Source: Gracilariopsis chorda (Eukaryota; Rhodophyta; Florideophyceae; Gracilariales; Gracilariaceae). Taken from it: a stretch of 64,000 nucleotides of DNA. The DNA lies in NCBI GenBank assembly GCA_003194525.1, contig NBIV01000047.1, forward strand, positions 186,001-250,000, written 5' to 3'. Under the pieces are notes generated by a model. The model saw only the letters and a list, made by a program, of their open reading frames with translations. It ran no database searches and was not told the origin of the DNA. The position numbers and the translations under genes were made by a program. This document shows positions 45,101 to 55,600 of this stretch, in pieces (the first letter of the stretch is position 1; each line of letters opens with the position of its first letter).

Positions 45101-47100
45101 CCCCAAAAAAGAGCGCAGTTCCATTTGAGTACGGGGCTCTTTCGCCTCAACGAGGGATTTGACTCGAGCTTTCTCGATCGCTAACCGTCCAGGACGGATA
45201 ATGTGACCCAGATACTTCACAGTATCTGTGAAAAACTCGCATTTCCTCAACTTGAGGGTAATTCCTGCATCGCGGAGTACGGTCAGCACGTCTCGGACGT
45301 GAGTGAGATGGTCGTCCAACGAGTTGGAGAAGATGATAATATCATCAAGGTAGACCAGACAACTCCGCCACTTAAAGCGGTTGAGTAGAATATCTACTGC
45401 ACGCTGAAAGGTGGCAGGGGCGTTGGTTAACCCAAATGGCATCCGCTTGAAGCGGTACGTTCCTGCGTGGCAGGTGAATGCGGTTTTGTCGCGATCCTCC
45501 TGTCTGACAGGTACTTGCCAATATCCCCAATTGGCATCGAGAGCCGTAAAAACGGTGGCGTCTCCGAGGGATTCAATACACTCGTCCATACGAGGGATGG
45601 GGTACGTGTCCCTAACGGTCACGGCATTGAGCCGGCGGTAGTCGACACAGAACCTCCAGGTTCCGTCGGCCTTGAAAGCCAGTACAACTGGGGATGCCCA
45701 GGGTGATTGAGCGGGCTCAATCACACCTGCGCGGAGCATCTTGTCCACTTGGGACTGCTCCTCTTCCCGAGCTTTCGGACCAGCCCTGTAGGGGGGTTGT
45801 GCAACCCGTCGCGCACCGCGGAATAAATCGATCTGGTGTTCCGTTGCATTAATCTCGCCAAGCGAGCCATCCCACATTGTGGTGAATTCCCGTAACATTG
45901 TACGGAGTTTGTCGCGGTGCGACTCTGGCACGTGGCTGAAGTCCAGCGCTTCAAGTGCCTTTTCCGGATCAATCCGGTCGTTGCTCAATGGAGCATTGTC
46001 CTGTGGAACAGGTGTGGTTCGCATTTTCGAGTTACTCGGTATGTTCGACGCTGAAGTAGCAGTTTCCTCCCCCTCCTTAGACTTGACGTCTTCGGACGGC
46101 AGGGCGAACTCCTCAGAATAGGTGGTAACTCCGAGTACATCGACGGCTGTCATCTTCGTTGGCAGCATTCCCATAGGATGGGGGGTTGCACTCCCAATCA
46201 CTTGGTGTTTTACCAGATACTGGGGGTGTTTGCCAAGGTTGGCAACCAATATCCGGAAACGAACATCTGGGGAAATGGAGACAATTCCATTAGCCAGCGC
46301 CAGCTGAGATTTCTCGTACAACGAGGCGAGGGGTTGTATAACCCGAAGACCGTGTTGAAGGGAATTTACATGCACCCAGACTTGGGACTCAGGCGGTATA
46401 GAAACCGAGGCAGCGACGCGGAGCTTGGTGGACTCGCGGGACGCGGGCGGTGGTTCCTGCGCAGCAGGGAGCGGAACTTGTTTCCAAGAGGACCGCTTTA
46501 GCGGGCGGCGAACAATCGGAACCGACGATCCATCGTCAAGTTCTACACGCCTGAGGCGGGGCCTGATTGCGTCGACAAATCTGTCGCAGTAATCACATCC
46601 CAGTATGACTGGTGCTGCCAATGAACGGCAAACAATGAAGTCCAACTTCACCACAGAGGTACCAAGTCTCACGACGAGGTCCACTGTGCCCAACGTTTGT
46701 AACGGATTGTTGTTCGCATCCGAAATGTCGGGGACCGCGTCAGAGCGGATACCAGACCGCACAAGCGGGTGTAACAATGATTCCACAACAAAGTTGGGGC
46801 CTGCACCTTTATCCAGGACGGTGAGAAACCTCACCATAAACTGGGGATCAAGGCCAAGGTCGGCATAGACCTTATAGTTGCGCTTGGCCAAGACCAAGAC
46901 TCTACCGGGAATCCGGGGATTTTTACTCCGTATCCACGGGCGACGCAACACACCGAGGTGCGCAGAGTCCGCGTCAGCGGTGTCTTTCCTCAAGAGGACT
47001 TTCACCGGGGAGCGAGGCGAGGACGCCTCGGGCGCCAACAGCCTCTTGTCTGAGGACGCCTCTCCCAAAGGGGAGACTCCCTCAGTTAGTTTTCCGCCTT
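42005..47100 (-). pseudogene. pol of element X: protease, RT, RNase H, integrase (one in-frame TGA)
   Basis: Frame opens in overlap with the end of gag (gag stop at 47086; pol frame open through it, ORF used from about 47068), a usual gag/pol frameshift arrangement. Protease motif reads LTVLDKGAGPN (near 46800-46823), DKG instead of DTG. RT has RMPFGLTNAPATFQRAVD and VYLDDIIIF (45335-45360). After LNALL comes TGA (45029-45031); the same frame continues KGNPPKLGTFTPEQ, so this is a single stop in one ORF. RNase H: DTDSSDYQVG, SEKECLAV, but THHSSLRW where TDH is expected. Integrase: HLSHYAPIGGHPGG...CSECAKN zinc finger, DIFGPL, LSDNGKQF, GQVERFNR (complete DDE) and GPFKVI. Then a long Pro/Ser/Arg tail. 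Confidence 0.9.
42113..42161. repeat. 7-bp tandem repeat (CGCGAAC)x6 plus one imperfect copy
   Basis: Perfect heptamers at 42113-42154, seventh copy CGCGAGC. In the minus sense it encodes GSRFAVR in all frames. Because 7 is not a multiple of 3, each gain or loss of a copy changes which downstream frame follows integrase. Confidence 0.95.
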
Positions 47101-50089
47101 CGGCGGTGGGTTGGGTTCCTCGACGACGAGTGCTTCATCCCGTTGACGGGGGTTTCTATCCGCATAAGCGGGGGTTGCAACGGATGGTTGCGTGATCTCC
47201 CGAATCGGGGTATATGAAGCTTGCCGCGCACGAGGGGTCTGTGATAGGGCATGCAAAAAGTCCGTTTTAGCACGGAGGTAGGAAGCTGTCGGGACGGAAC
47301 ATTTCTCCTCTGGAGTTAGGGCCTCATAATTTGCCACTACCGTGGCCATATCCTTCAGTGAACAAATACAATGAGGTGAGGTATGGCCATGGGCATAGCA
47401 CAAGTGGCAAATGAGAGCCAATACCGCGACACGCGGATTATTATTCCGAGTATCGGAGAAGCGAACCGCAGGGCGGGTGTCAGTCCATCCAGGCCGTTGA
47501 TAACGGGATTGACCGTTGGAAAACGGGAGTCGTCGGGGTTGGACCCGACTGTTACCACCGTACAAAACGGGGTCTTCCGTTCCCGTATCACGGGTCATCT
47601 CCGTCGTTGACGGCAAATCACTGGTGGGTATCGAAACACCATCCCCCTGCACTAAATGCACGGTATCAAATCCCTGTCCAGGGTTCCCATCCGCAGTGAG
47701 CGGGAGTGAGGAAGCTTCGCTTTCCAGCAACAACGCTTTGGCGGATTTAGACCGATTGTTCGGAGTTCTTGCACGAAGTGCATCCCCTTCCGCTCGAGCG
47801 TGTTGGACCAGCTCGAGATAGGTGATCCTCCGCTTGTCCTCCAGATAACGGGTAACTAAACTCCGGATTGCCGGGTTTAGTTAATCGATGAACATGGTAC
47901 TGCGCTCCCCAGCGGGGTATACGTTACCACATCTGTGGAAAGCCTTGTTAAGGCGCACCGAGTAATCGGTCTCGGTCTCTCCAGCACGCTGGCGTGTATC
48001 TCGCAAAGCGAGGATAGCCTGCTGAATAGCGGTGTTTGTGGGGTAGGAGCGCAGAAGATGCTGCACAGCCTCCGGCCAGCAAGTAAACACTCCCTCGGAG
48101 GCACGAGAAGATCCTCTGACAGAGGTGTATTGGTCCTCCGCCACTCCCCGTAAGAAATACGGTAAAGCCAAATAGGCTTGTCCCTCATTCATACCGAGGA
48201 TATCGGCCTCCGCTACAAAGCGGGATAACAAATCCAGTACCAGGACTGGGTCCTCTCCAGTAAAATACTGGTTGCGGAGCGAGAGCTGCATTCGCTTAAT
48301 GCATCCTCGCACCTTTCCCGTACCACGGGGCGTACGTCCAAGTGACGAATCTTCGAGCCGGTAGTACCGGTATGATAAAAGCTTCCGGTAGTCCGGGTTT
48401 GTCGGTTTCAATTCCCGGAGACTGGGGTGTCTTCTCCCCTTCTGGCGGGTTCGGATCACACCTTCAGTGGCCGATGACCGCTTCGAGCGGGAGGAGTAGC
48501 CTCGCTTCTCGCCCTCCGAGTCGGAGTCCGAGGAGCTCGAGCTAACCGAATGGTTTCGGGATGAGTCCGACGATGTCGAAGAATCGGAGTCCGAATATTA
48601 TTGAAGTGCAACGATTACAGGGAGGGATTCTTGGTACTTGATCGTTTTCCCGATATTATCGGTTGTGTAGTGTGTATATGAACTACGCCCCACAATGGTG
48701 GGTATGGACACGTAGGACACGGTTTTGGGTCAATTGGCGGTTGGCCACAGTAGTAGATGTTGCCACGAAATGTGGAGTATTTTAGTTAATATTATTTATT
48801 ATTTTCACACCCATTTCTGGGAAGCTAGTACTTACTGCGACGGCGCACTGCCGTCGCCCCAGTAAACCTTCCCCAACAAGGGACCCCAACCTGGGGAATT
48901 GGCTCTAGTTGTTACCGCTTGCGCGGGTGCTCTACTCCTCCTTGGAGGGAAACGCCGTAAACCACGGGACATCTAACCCCCTTGCACATCTAAAGAGGCC
49001 CATCCTTGGGAGTCATATTATTCCAATTGCATTGGTGTTTCGCCCTGTATAGGGATATTGTTACCGGCATCGCCATTCGCCCCCGTCGCTCTCGCGACTC
49101 ACTTCGTCCTCTCTTGCTCTTCTTCGCCCTTCCTTTTCCCCTTTTTAGGGTAGCACCTCCCGCTATCCGCGGCCCTCGTGTGCGCATCCGCTCACACACC
49201 CCCACTTACGTGGAAACATACCTCTACTGAGGATCACACCCCGCTCACGCGGATACCGATTCTTCGCCTTCACCTCCCTGCGCAAGTCGCGACAGGTGTC
49301 CCTGGTCTTACAAACCGGCTTCGCCGTGACGCCTCTGGGAGGGCTCTACCCAACTGGGTTCACCTCGTGAGAGGAAGATCCCGAACGTCTTTCGGTGTTT
49401 TTCCCCTTTGGGGCATTGCACCACAATTTTCGGTGGTTTTTCCGTCGATGACGGCGTTTCTTCTTCCCAGCGAGCTGGTCGTTGTGCGATGCCTCGTTTA
49501 CTGGATCATCCGGGGATGGTTTGTCCATGAGGACGAACTGCTCCAGCGTCTCCAGGCGGGCACCAATCCGATCAAATCGGGCTTCAACTCCTTCGATGAA
49601 GGTGGCGGGTTGTCCCAAACTCTCCAACACGGAGTTGACGTCAGACCGTAAAATACGGAGTTCTTCGGCAACCTCCTTTACGGGGGTTGCCAAGACCACC
49701 TCTTGGAGGGATTTTAGCTCCCCTACAAGGGTGTCATGGGCGGTCCACAGAGCGCGGACCTGGGATTCCAGGGAAGTCCCCTGGGGGATGTTATCGCCCG
49801 TTCCACGGGGGCTTGAGGCTGCGACAGTGGGAGCAGGCCGGGGTGCCTGGGGCACTGCGGCAACAGCCGGAGTCGATGCTGCATTCCCCTGCGGGGGTGA
49901 TAACAAGGGCAAAAGGAGGTTCCGGGGTTCCCGGTCGGGGGTATCATTCCGTGATGAAGCGGCGCCAGTACGGCTGGAACTTCTCCGTATAGGGATACGG
50001 GGTACGAACCGGACTTCGGAAGTGTCCGCGTTGTCGCGGGAGCGACTACGCGTCACCACTGGCTCCCCATCGAAGGGATTTCTCGACAT
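47086..50089 (-). pseudogene. gag of element X, split by a solo LTR and one TAA
   Basis: ATG at 50089 (MSRNPFDGEPVVTRSRSR). The N-terminal half (50089-49426) has Pro/Ala-rich and coiled-coil parts (SLESQVRALWTAHDTLVGEL) and a basic patch GKKKRRHRRK. The C-terminal half (about 48596-47086) has a Ser/Asp-rich linker, the capsid-like EDPVLVLDLLSRF...YFLRGVAEDQY and the nucleocapsid knuckle CHLCYAHGHTSPHC (CX2CX4HX4C). Removing the inserted LTR with one 5-bp duplication puts the two halves in one frame. A TAA at 47881-47883 (after MFID) interrupts the C-terminal half. Ends PPPKAEN at 47086. Confidence 0.85.
48602..49425 (+). repeat. Solo LTR inserted in gag of element X, antisense to it
   Basis: 824 bp, plus-strand ends TGAAGTGCAACG ... 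TTGCACCACA, i.e. the reverse of the LTRs at 38765 and 50197. Flanks in the gag sense are AAAAT before and ATAAT after (4/5 match), compatible with a 5-bp target duplication with one mutation. No second LTR in that orientation or internal sequence is attached, so it is a solo LTR left by LTR-LTR recombination. Confidence 0.85.
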
Positions 50090-50172
50090 GAGAAAATACC
50101 GTTACGACGGGAAACGATCACGGAACTTCCGGTGAATGAAAACAAACCTCGTAAGAGGGAAAACAAAAAAAA

Positions 50173-50193
50173 CGATTCTAGGTCAGGAGACCA
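50173..50193 (-). other. Primer-binding site of element X
   Basis: Three bases inside the 5' LTR, the minus strand reads TGGTCTCCTGACCTAGAATC. Its complement looks like a complete tRNA 3' end: T-loop CGATT, T-stem CTAGG, acceptor TCAGGAG, A73 and CCA. This fixes the strand and the 5' LTR. I cannot name the tRNA from memory. Confidence 0.8.
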
Positions 50194-50196
50194 CTT

Positions 50197-51028
50197 TGTG
50201 GTGCAATGCCCCAAAGGGGAAAAACACCGAAAGACGTTCGGAATCTTCCTCTCACGAGGTGAACCCAGTTGGGTAGAGCCCTCCCAGAGGTGTCACGGCG
50301 AAGCCGGTTTGTAAGACCAGGGACACCTGTCGCGACTTGCGCAGGGAGGTGAAGGCGAAGAATCGGTATCCGCGTGAGCGGGGTGTGATCCTCAGTAGAG
50401 GTATGTTTCCACGTAAGTGGGGAAGTGTGAGCGGGTGCACACAGGAGGGCCGCGGGTAGCGGGATGTACTACCCTGAAAGGGGGAAAGGAGGAGAGTGAA
50501 GGGAAAGGAGGAAGAGTGGGCGAGGCTGAGTCGCGAGAGCGACGAACAAATACGGCAATGCCGGTGGACAGGACTCCCTATACAGGGCGAAACACCAATG
50601 TTATTGGAATAATATGACTCCCAAGGATGGGCCTCTTTAGATGTGCAAGGGGGTTACATGTCCCGTGGTTTACGGCGTTTCCCTCCAAGGAGGAGTAGAG
50701 CACGCGCGCGAGCGGTAACAACTAGAGCCAATTCCCCAGGTTGAGGTCCCTTGTTGGGGAAGGTTTACTGGTGCGATGGCAGTGCGCGGTCGCACTAAGT
50801 ACTAGCTTCCCAGAAATGGGTGTGAAAATAATAAATAATATTAACTAAAATACTCCACATTTCGTGGCAACATCCACTACTGTGGCCAACCGCCAATTGA
50901 CCCAAAACCGTGTCCTACGTGTCCATACCCACCATTGTGGGGCGTAGTTCATATACACACTACACAACCGATAATATCGGGAAAACGATCAAGTACCAAG
51001 AATCCCTCCCTGAGGGCGTTGCACTTCA
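50197..51028 (-). repeat. 5' LTR of element X (832 bp)
   Basis: Same ends as the 3' LTR (plus strand TGTGGTGCAATG ... GTTGCACTTCA). Differs from it most strongly between about 50420 and 50590, where it has AAGGAGGAGAGTGAAGGG-type sequence in place of AAGGGCGAAGAAGAGC. Carries the element promoter by position. Confidence 0.9.
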
Positions 51029-52655
51029 AATGTGGCGCTTGCCGCTTTGTGCACACTTTGGGTGGGGCATTACCGTAGCTGAGACCGGTTGAAGCGCCTT
51101 TGGCGTCGACGGGAGACGGATAGTGTGTACCAAAGGCGCTTTTGTCGTCTTAGAGCCCCCACCGGAGCTTTGCTCGGATAAAGGTGACGGTCAAAAGAGC
51201 TGGTGGTTTCTGGACGGAGGTGTTTGACGGGAGCTGTCTGCAGGCGACGTGCAGTGCAAACTCTCCGGCAAAGGGCCAGATTGGGTATAAAGTGAAAGCA
51301 TATCCCACTGTCAGTGGCTTTCCTTTGGAAGCCTTGTAAGGATTTTACGCACCTTATTCTGGTTGTTGCAGAAGTAGTTAGGCTGCAGAAATACTTTCAC
51401 ATCCGGATTGTCTTACTCGAAGCCGGCAGTGTGACTCCTAGTGACCGTTGAAATAATTATTGGGATGTGCGCCCTTTCAGGAAGTATCAAGAAGTTTTTC
51501 TTTGGATTGAGCCTTGTGCTCTTCTTTTGTTTTTCTTTATCGTTGCAGGTTGAGTCCTTTTAGTCCCTGCATTGGTTGATCGTTTGATTTTTTGTTCGTG
51601 TTGTTTCATTTTTTTGGGGCTTCGAGCTACGAGGAACACCCCTAAAAACCCTTTTTAGGCTAATTTGTCATTTATTTTGGCCCCGTTCGTCACCTTCTTG
51701 TGATGGCGCCCACACTTACGCTCTTCGATGCCAGCGTGATTTGGCAGCGTTCGTCTATCATACTTTAGTGCACATGGATGGAGCGCACAATTTCGCTGCT
51801 CGGAGCCGTCAAGCACGAAAAGCACCACCTGTACTACTCAAGCGGTGTTCGAATTGAGACAAGGGTGAATCGATGGCCCTCCATTTCCACCGGTCCTAGC
51901 GCCGGCGGTGTGGAGTGGCGCCTTTTAGTGTTCTTATCAACGTGAAGATAGATGGTCGTTTGCGGTTGGAGCTCCCACACACCCAGGATATCAGCGGTGG
52001 CGAGAGTACTCTTGACTATCTATCGAAAAGTAAACAAAGAAAAACAAATATCAGGGAATAGACATGTGAGGGAAGCCCAGGGAAGGGCGTCCGGACGGCG
52101 ATGGGTAGGCAAAAGAGAAATAGACATGGCCGAGAGGTCACGAGACTGTCACCCGGTCACCGGCGATATTTAGGACAGTGCACGCTCGGTCGAATGCCAG
52201 GTGTCGGCATGTCACTCGCTACTCCCTGGATAGCTTTACCCGCATACACAAGTGTATACAGACGCGTACACTGCGTGATGACACGAATGTTTCCGTTCGT
52301 TTCACTCGTTGCTTTGTTCCATGCATCACAAACGCACGCACTCGCGGAGTTTCAGGCATACTACCCCAAGATCTTGAGGGGCACCATGCACGAAGGGTAT
52401 ACGCAACAGTATTAATCTTGTGCAACTTTGCTGCACCTCCGCGACGGCTAGCGGTGCGCCTCCCAGCGTGAACAATGATAAAGCAGCGGCGAACAATTCA
52501 ACCCGTCATCGCTCAAAATGAATGTCTTTCTCCTTTGTTTTTGTGCCGGAGCCCGGGTTGTTCCGCCGCGAAGGTGACCTCAACTACATTTTCTGAAACG
52601 CTCGAAGTCATCCTACCGGCTTTAGTGTCCTTTGAGCATTTCATCTGGAGAAGAC
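51029..52655. other. No gene seen; inverted repeat near the LTR
   Basis: Contains a 12-bp inverted repeat AAGCGCCTTTGG (51092-51103) with CCAAAGGCGCTT (51130-51141). Unrecognised short ORFs around 52100-52470 show no family features. The final part is the upstream region of the ankyrin gene. Confidence 0.5.
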
Positions 52656-55600
52656 ATGAGTCGCACTCTACGTGACGCTGCTCGTGATGGGAACTCGTCC
52701 GAGACTTACCGTCTTATATCGCGTGGCGCAAGGATCGATGAGCAAAACGCTGAAGGAGATACAGCTTTGATCATTGCCGCAAGGAACGGTCACATTGATG
52801 TCGTCCAACAGCTGGTGCATTCGTGCGCACAAATGGACCATGCTAACCAATACGGAAACACCGCGTTGACTCGGGCTGCACAATACGGACACTCTGTGGT
52901 GGTGCAGCAGCTGCTGCAGGCCGGCGCGCAGATCGATCATGCTGACCAATACGGATGCACAGCGTTGATCCTGGCCGCACAAAACGGACACTCTGCAGTG
53001 GTGCAACAGCTTCTGCATGCGAATGCGCCAGTGGACCATGCAGCCAATAACGGAAACACGGCGTTGACTTTGGGAGCAGAATATGGACACTCTGCGGTGG
53101 TGCGACAGCTGCTGCAGGCGGGAGCGCAAGTCGATCAGGCCGCTGAAGATGGGCGCACCGCACTGATTGTGGCCGCACGAAACGGACACTCTGCGGTGGT
53201 GCTACAGCTTTTGCATGCGAATGCGCGAGTGGACCATGCAGCCAACAACGGAGACACAGCGCTGACTTTGGGAGCCGATCGTGGATACTCTGCGGTGGTG
53301 CAACAGCTGATGCACGCGGGCGCGCAGATCGATCACGCAGGTGAAGATAGACGCACCGCATTGATTCTGGCCGCACGAAACGGGCACTCTGCGGTTGTGC
53401 AACAGCTGGTGCAGGCCGGAGCGCAGATCGATCATGCTGACCAATACGGATGCACAGCGATGATCCTGGCCGCACAAAACGGACACTCTGCGATGGTGCA
53501 ACAGCTTCTGCTTGCGAATGGGCAGGTGGACCATGCAGCCAATAACGGACACACGGCGTTGACTTTGGGAGCAGAATATGGACACTCTGCGGTGGTGCAA
53601 CAGCTGCTACACGCGGGCGCGCAGATCGATCACGCAACTAAAGATGGACGCACCGCATTGACTCTGGCCGCACGAAACGGACCCCCTGCGGTGGTGCGAC
53701 AGCTGCTGCAGGCGGGAGCGCAGATCGATCATGCTAGCCAAGACGGAAACACCGCGTTGGTGGAGGCTGCATGGAATCGAAAATCTGATGTGGTCAAACA
53801 GCTGCTGCAGGCGGGCGCGAATATCGATCATGCTAACCAACACGGAAATACCGCGTTGATGGAAGCTGCATGGAATGGAAACTCTGATGTGGTTAAACAG
53901 CTGCTAGAGGCGGGCGCGACTATCGATCATGCTAACCTAGACAGCAACACTGCGTTGATTGCGGCTGCATGGGCTGGACACTCTTCGGGGGTGCAACAGC
54001 TGCTCCAGGCGGGTGCGCAGATCGATCACGCATTCGTAGATGGACGCACCGCCTTGATTCTGGCCGCACAAAACGGACACTCTGCGGTGGTGCAACAGCT
54101 CCTGCTTGCGAATGGGCAGGTGGACCACGCAGCCAATAGCGGACACACGGCGTTGACTTTGGGAGCAGAATATGGACACTCTGCGGTGGTGCAACAGCTG
54201 CTACACGCGGGTGCGCAGATCGATCACGCAATTGAAGATGGACGCACCGCATTGATTCTGGCTGCACGAAACGGACACTCTGCGGTGGTACAAGAGCTGC
54301 TAGAGGCGGGCGTCCAGATCAATCAGGTTAACCAATACGGGTGCACGGCGTTGATCCTGGCCGCACAAAACGGACACTCTGTGGTGGTGCAACAGCTTCT
54401 GCATGCGAATGCGCACGTGAACCATGCAGCCAATAACGGAAACACAGCGTTGACTTTGGGAGCAGATCGTGGGTACTCTGCGGTGGTGCAACAGCTGCTG
54501 CAGGCGGGCGCGCAGATCGATCATGCTAACCAAGACGGAAACACCGCGCTGACCCAGGCAGCATGGAACGGAAGCTGTGGAGTACTCGATGAACTGTTGA
54601 AATATGACGCTAACGTCAATCGAAGGGATAAAGAGGGCTCAACACCCGTTGTGATCGCTTTGAAGCGAGGTCACAAAGAATTTACAAGGAGACTTTTGGA
54701 CGCAGGCGCCGATCCAAGGGCGAAGAACGATGCAGGTGAGTATGCGGTTTCCCTCGTTTCATGTGACAGCAAGCTTGCCACCGAGCTTCGTCTCGTCGGG
54801 CCACAAGCTCGCGCATCCAATGCATTGGAGCAGCTATGGATCACGTACGCCAGTTCAGTACCTCCTAAGAATGAGCTTCTTGCTGCGCTTAGGAGCGACC
54901 AAATCACCTCGTTTTCATCGTTTATCATGGCCCACAACTTGCTGCTGCTAGCAGTACGACAGCGTATTATTAGGAAGGAAGAAGTGCGCCTTCTGGGAGG
55001 CAGTCGTGACTATATTCTTCATGAGGTGTACTTGCCAGTGACAAAAGTTGATCTAACGCAAGAGCAGAAGTGCTTGGTGGCAAAAGTGTTATCTTATGCT
55101 GAAAAGTTGGGCTTCATTCGCGATGCTACGTTTGTCAAAGTTGTAGCCGAACTTCGATCCGAGATCAGAGAAAGTAATATTCAACTGCAGACTGCTCTTG
55201 TCACCGTAGCACGCAAGATTAACAGCATTGATCAGCGTGTTGATACGCTTGAAAAGTGGACCAAGCAGGCAGCTGAGGAGTTTCGAAAAGCTTGTGAGGG
55301 CCAGCAACAGATGGTAAAGGACATGCAGAGGATGAGTACCAGTCTGAACGAGTTGCACTCTTTGTTGCGCAAACACCAAAGAAACAGAATGATCGCTGGT
55401 ATACTTAGTTCCTGTCTTTCTATAATTCCAGTGGTTGGCGGGGCAATTGCTGGAGCAACACTCGCAACATGCGACCTGGGGTTCGGGATAACTTATGAAC
55501 AAGCATCAGCACTCGGCATCACTGGACTTTTGGCGTTTTTGTCAGTTGATCTGAGCAGTTTTCAAAGCATCGGCACGCTGACGAGCAAGGAGTTTCTCAG

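Larger units (their letters stand above)
38765..51028 (-). mobile_element. Ty3/gypsy chromovirus X with full LTR architecture
   Basis: 12.26-kb element read on the minus strand: 5' LTR (50197-51028), tRNA-type primer-binding site (50173-50193), gag, pol, chromodomain, an antisense gene, polypurine tract, 3' LTR (38765-39588). gag is split by a solo LTR of the same family in the opposite orientation. Frames are long but contain isolated in-frame stops and changed catalytic residues, so it is inactive in this copy. Flanking 5-mers AGTGT (left) and AATGT (right) differ at one base, so a target duplication is possible but not clean. Confidence 0.9.

Noticed and set aside
49178..49651. 157-aa plus-strand ORF across the solo LTR and gag
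   Set aside because: Its first part is LTR sequence also translated at 38734-39012 on the other strand; the rest is antisense to gag.
51029..51033. Clean target-site duplication for element X
   Set aside because: Flanks AGTGT and AATGT differ at one position, so I do not claim it.
52101..52471. Overlapping ORFs of about 100 aa upstream of the ankyrin gene
   Set aside because: Two frames equally open, no recognisable features, rich in residues typical of random GC-rich translation.
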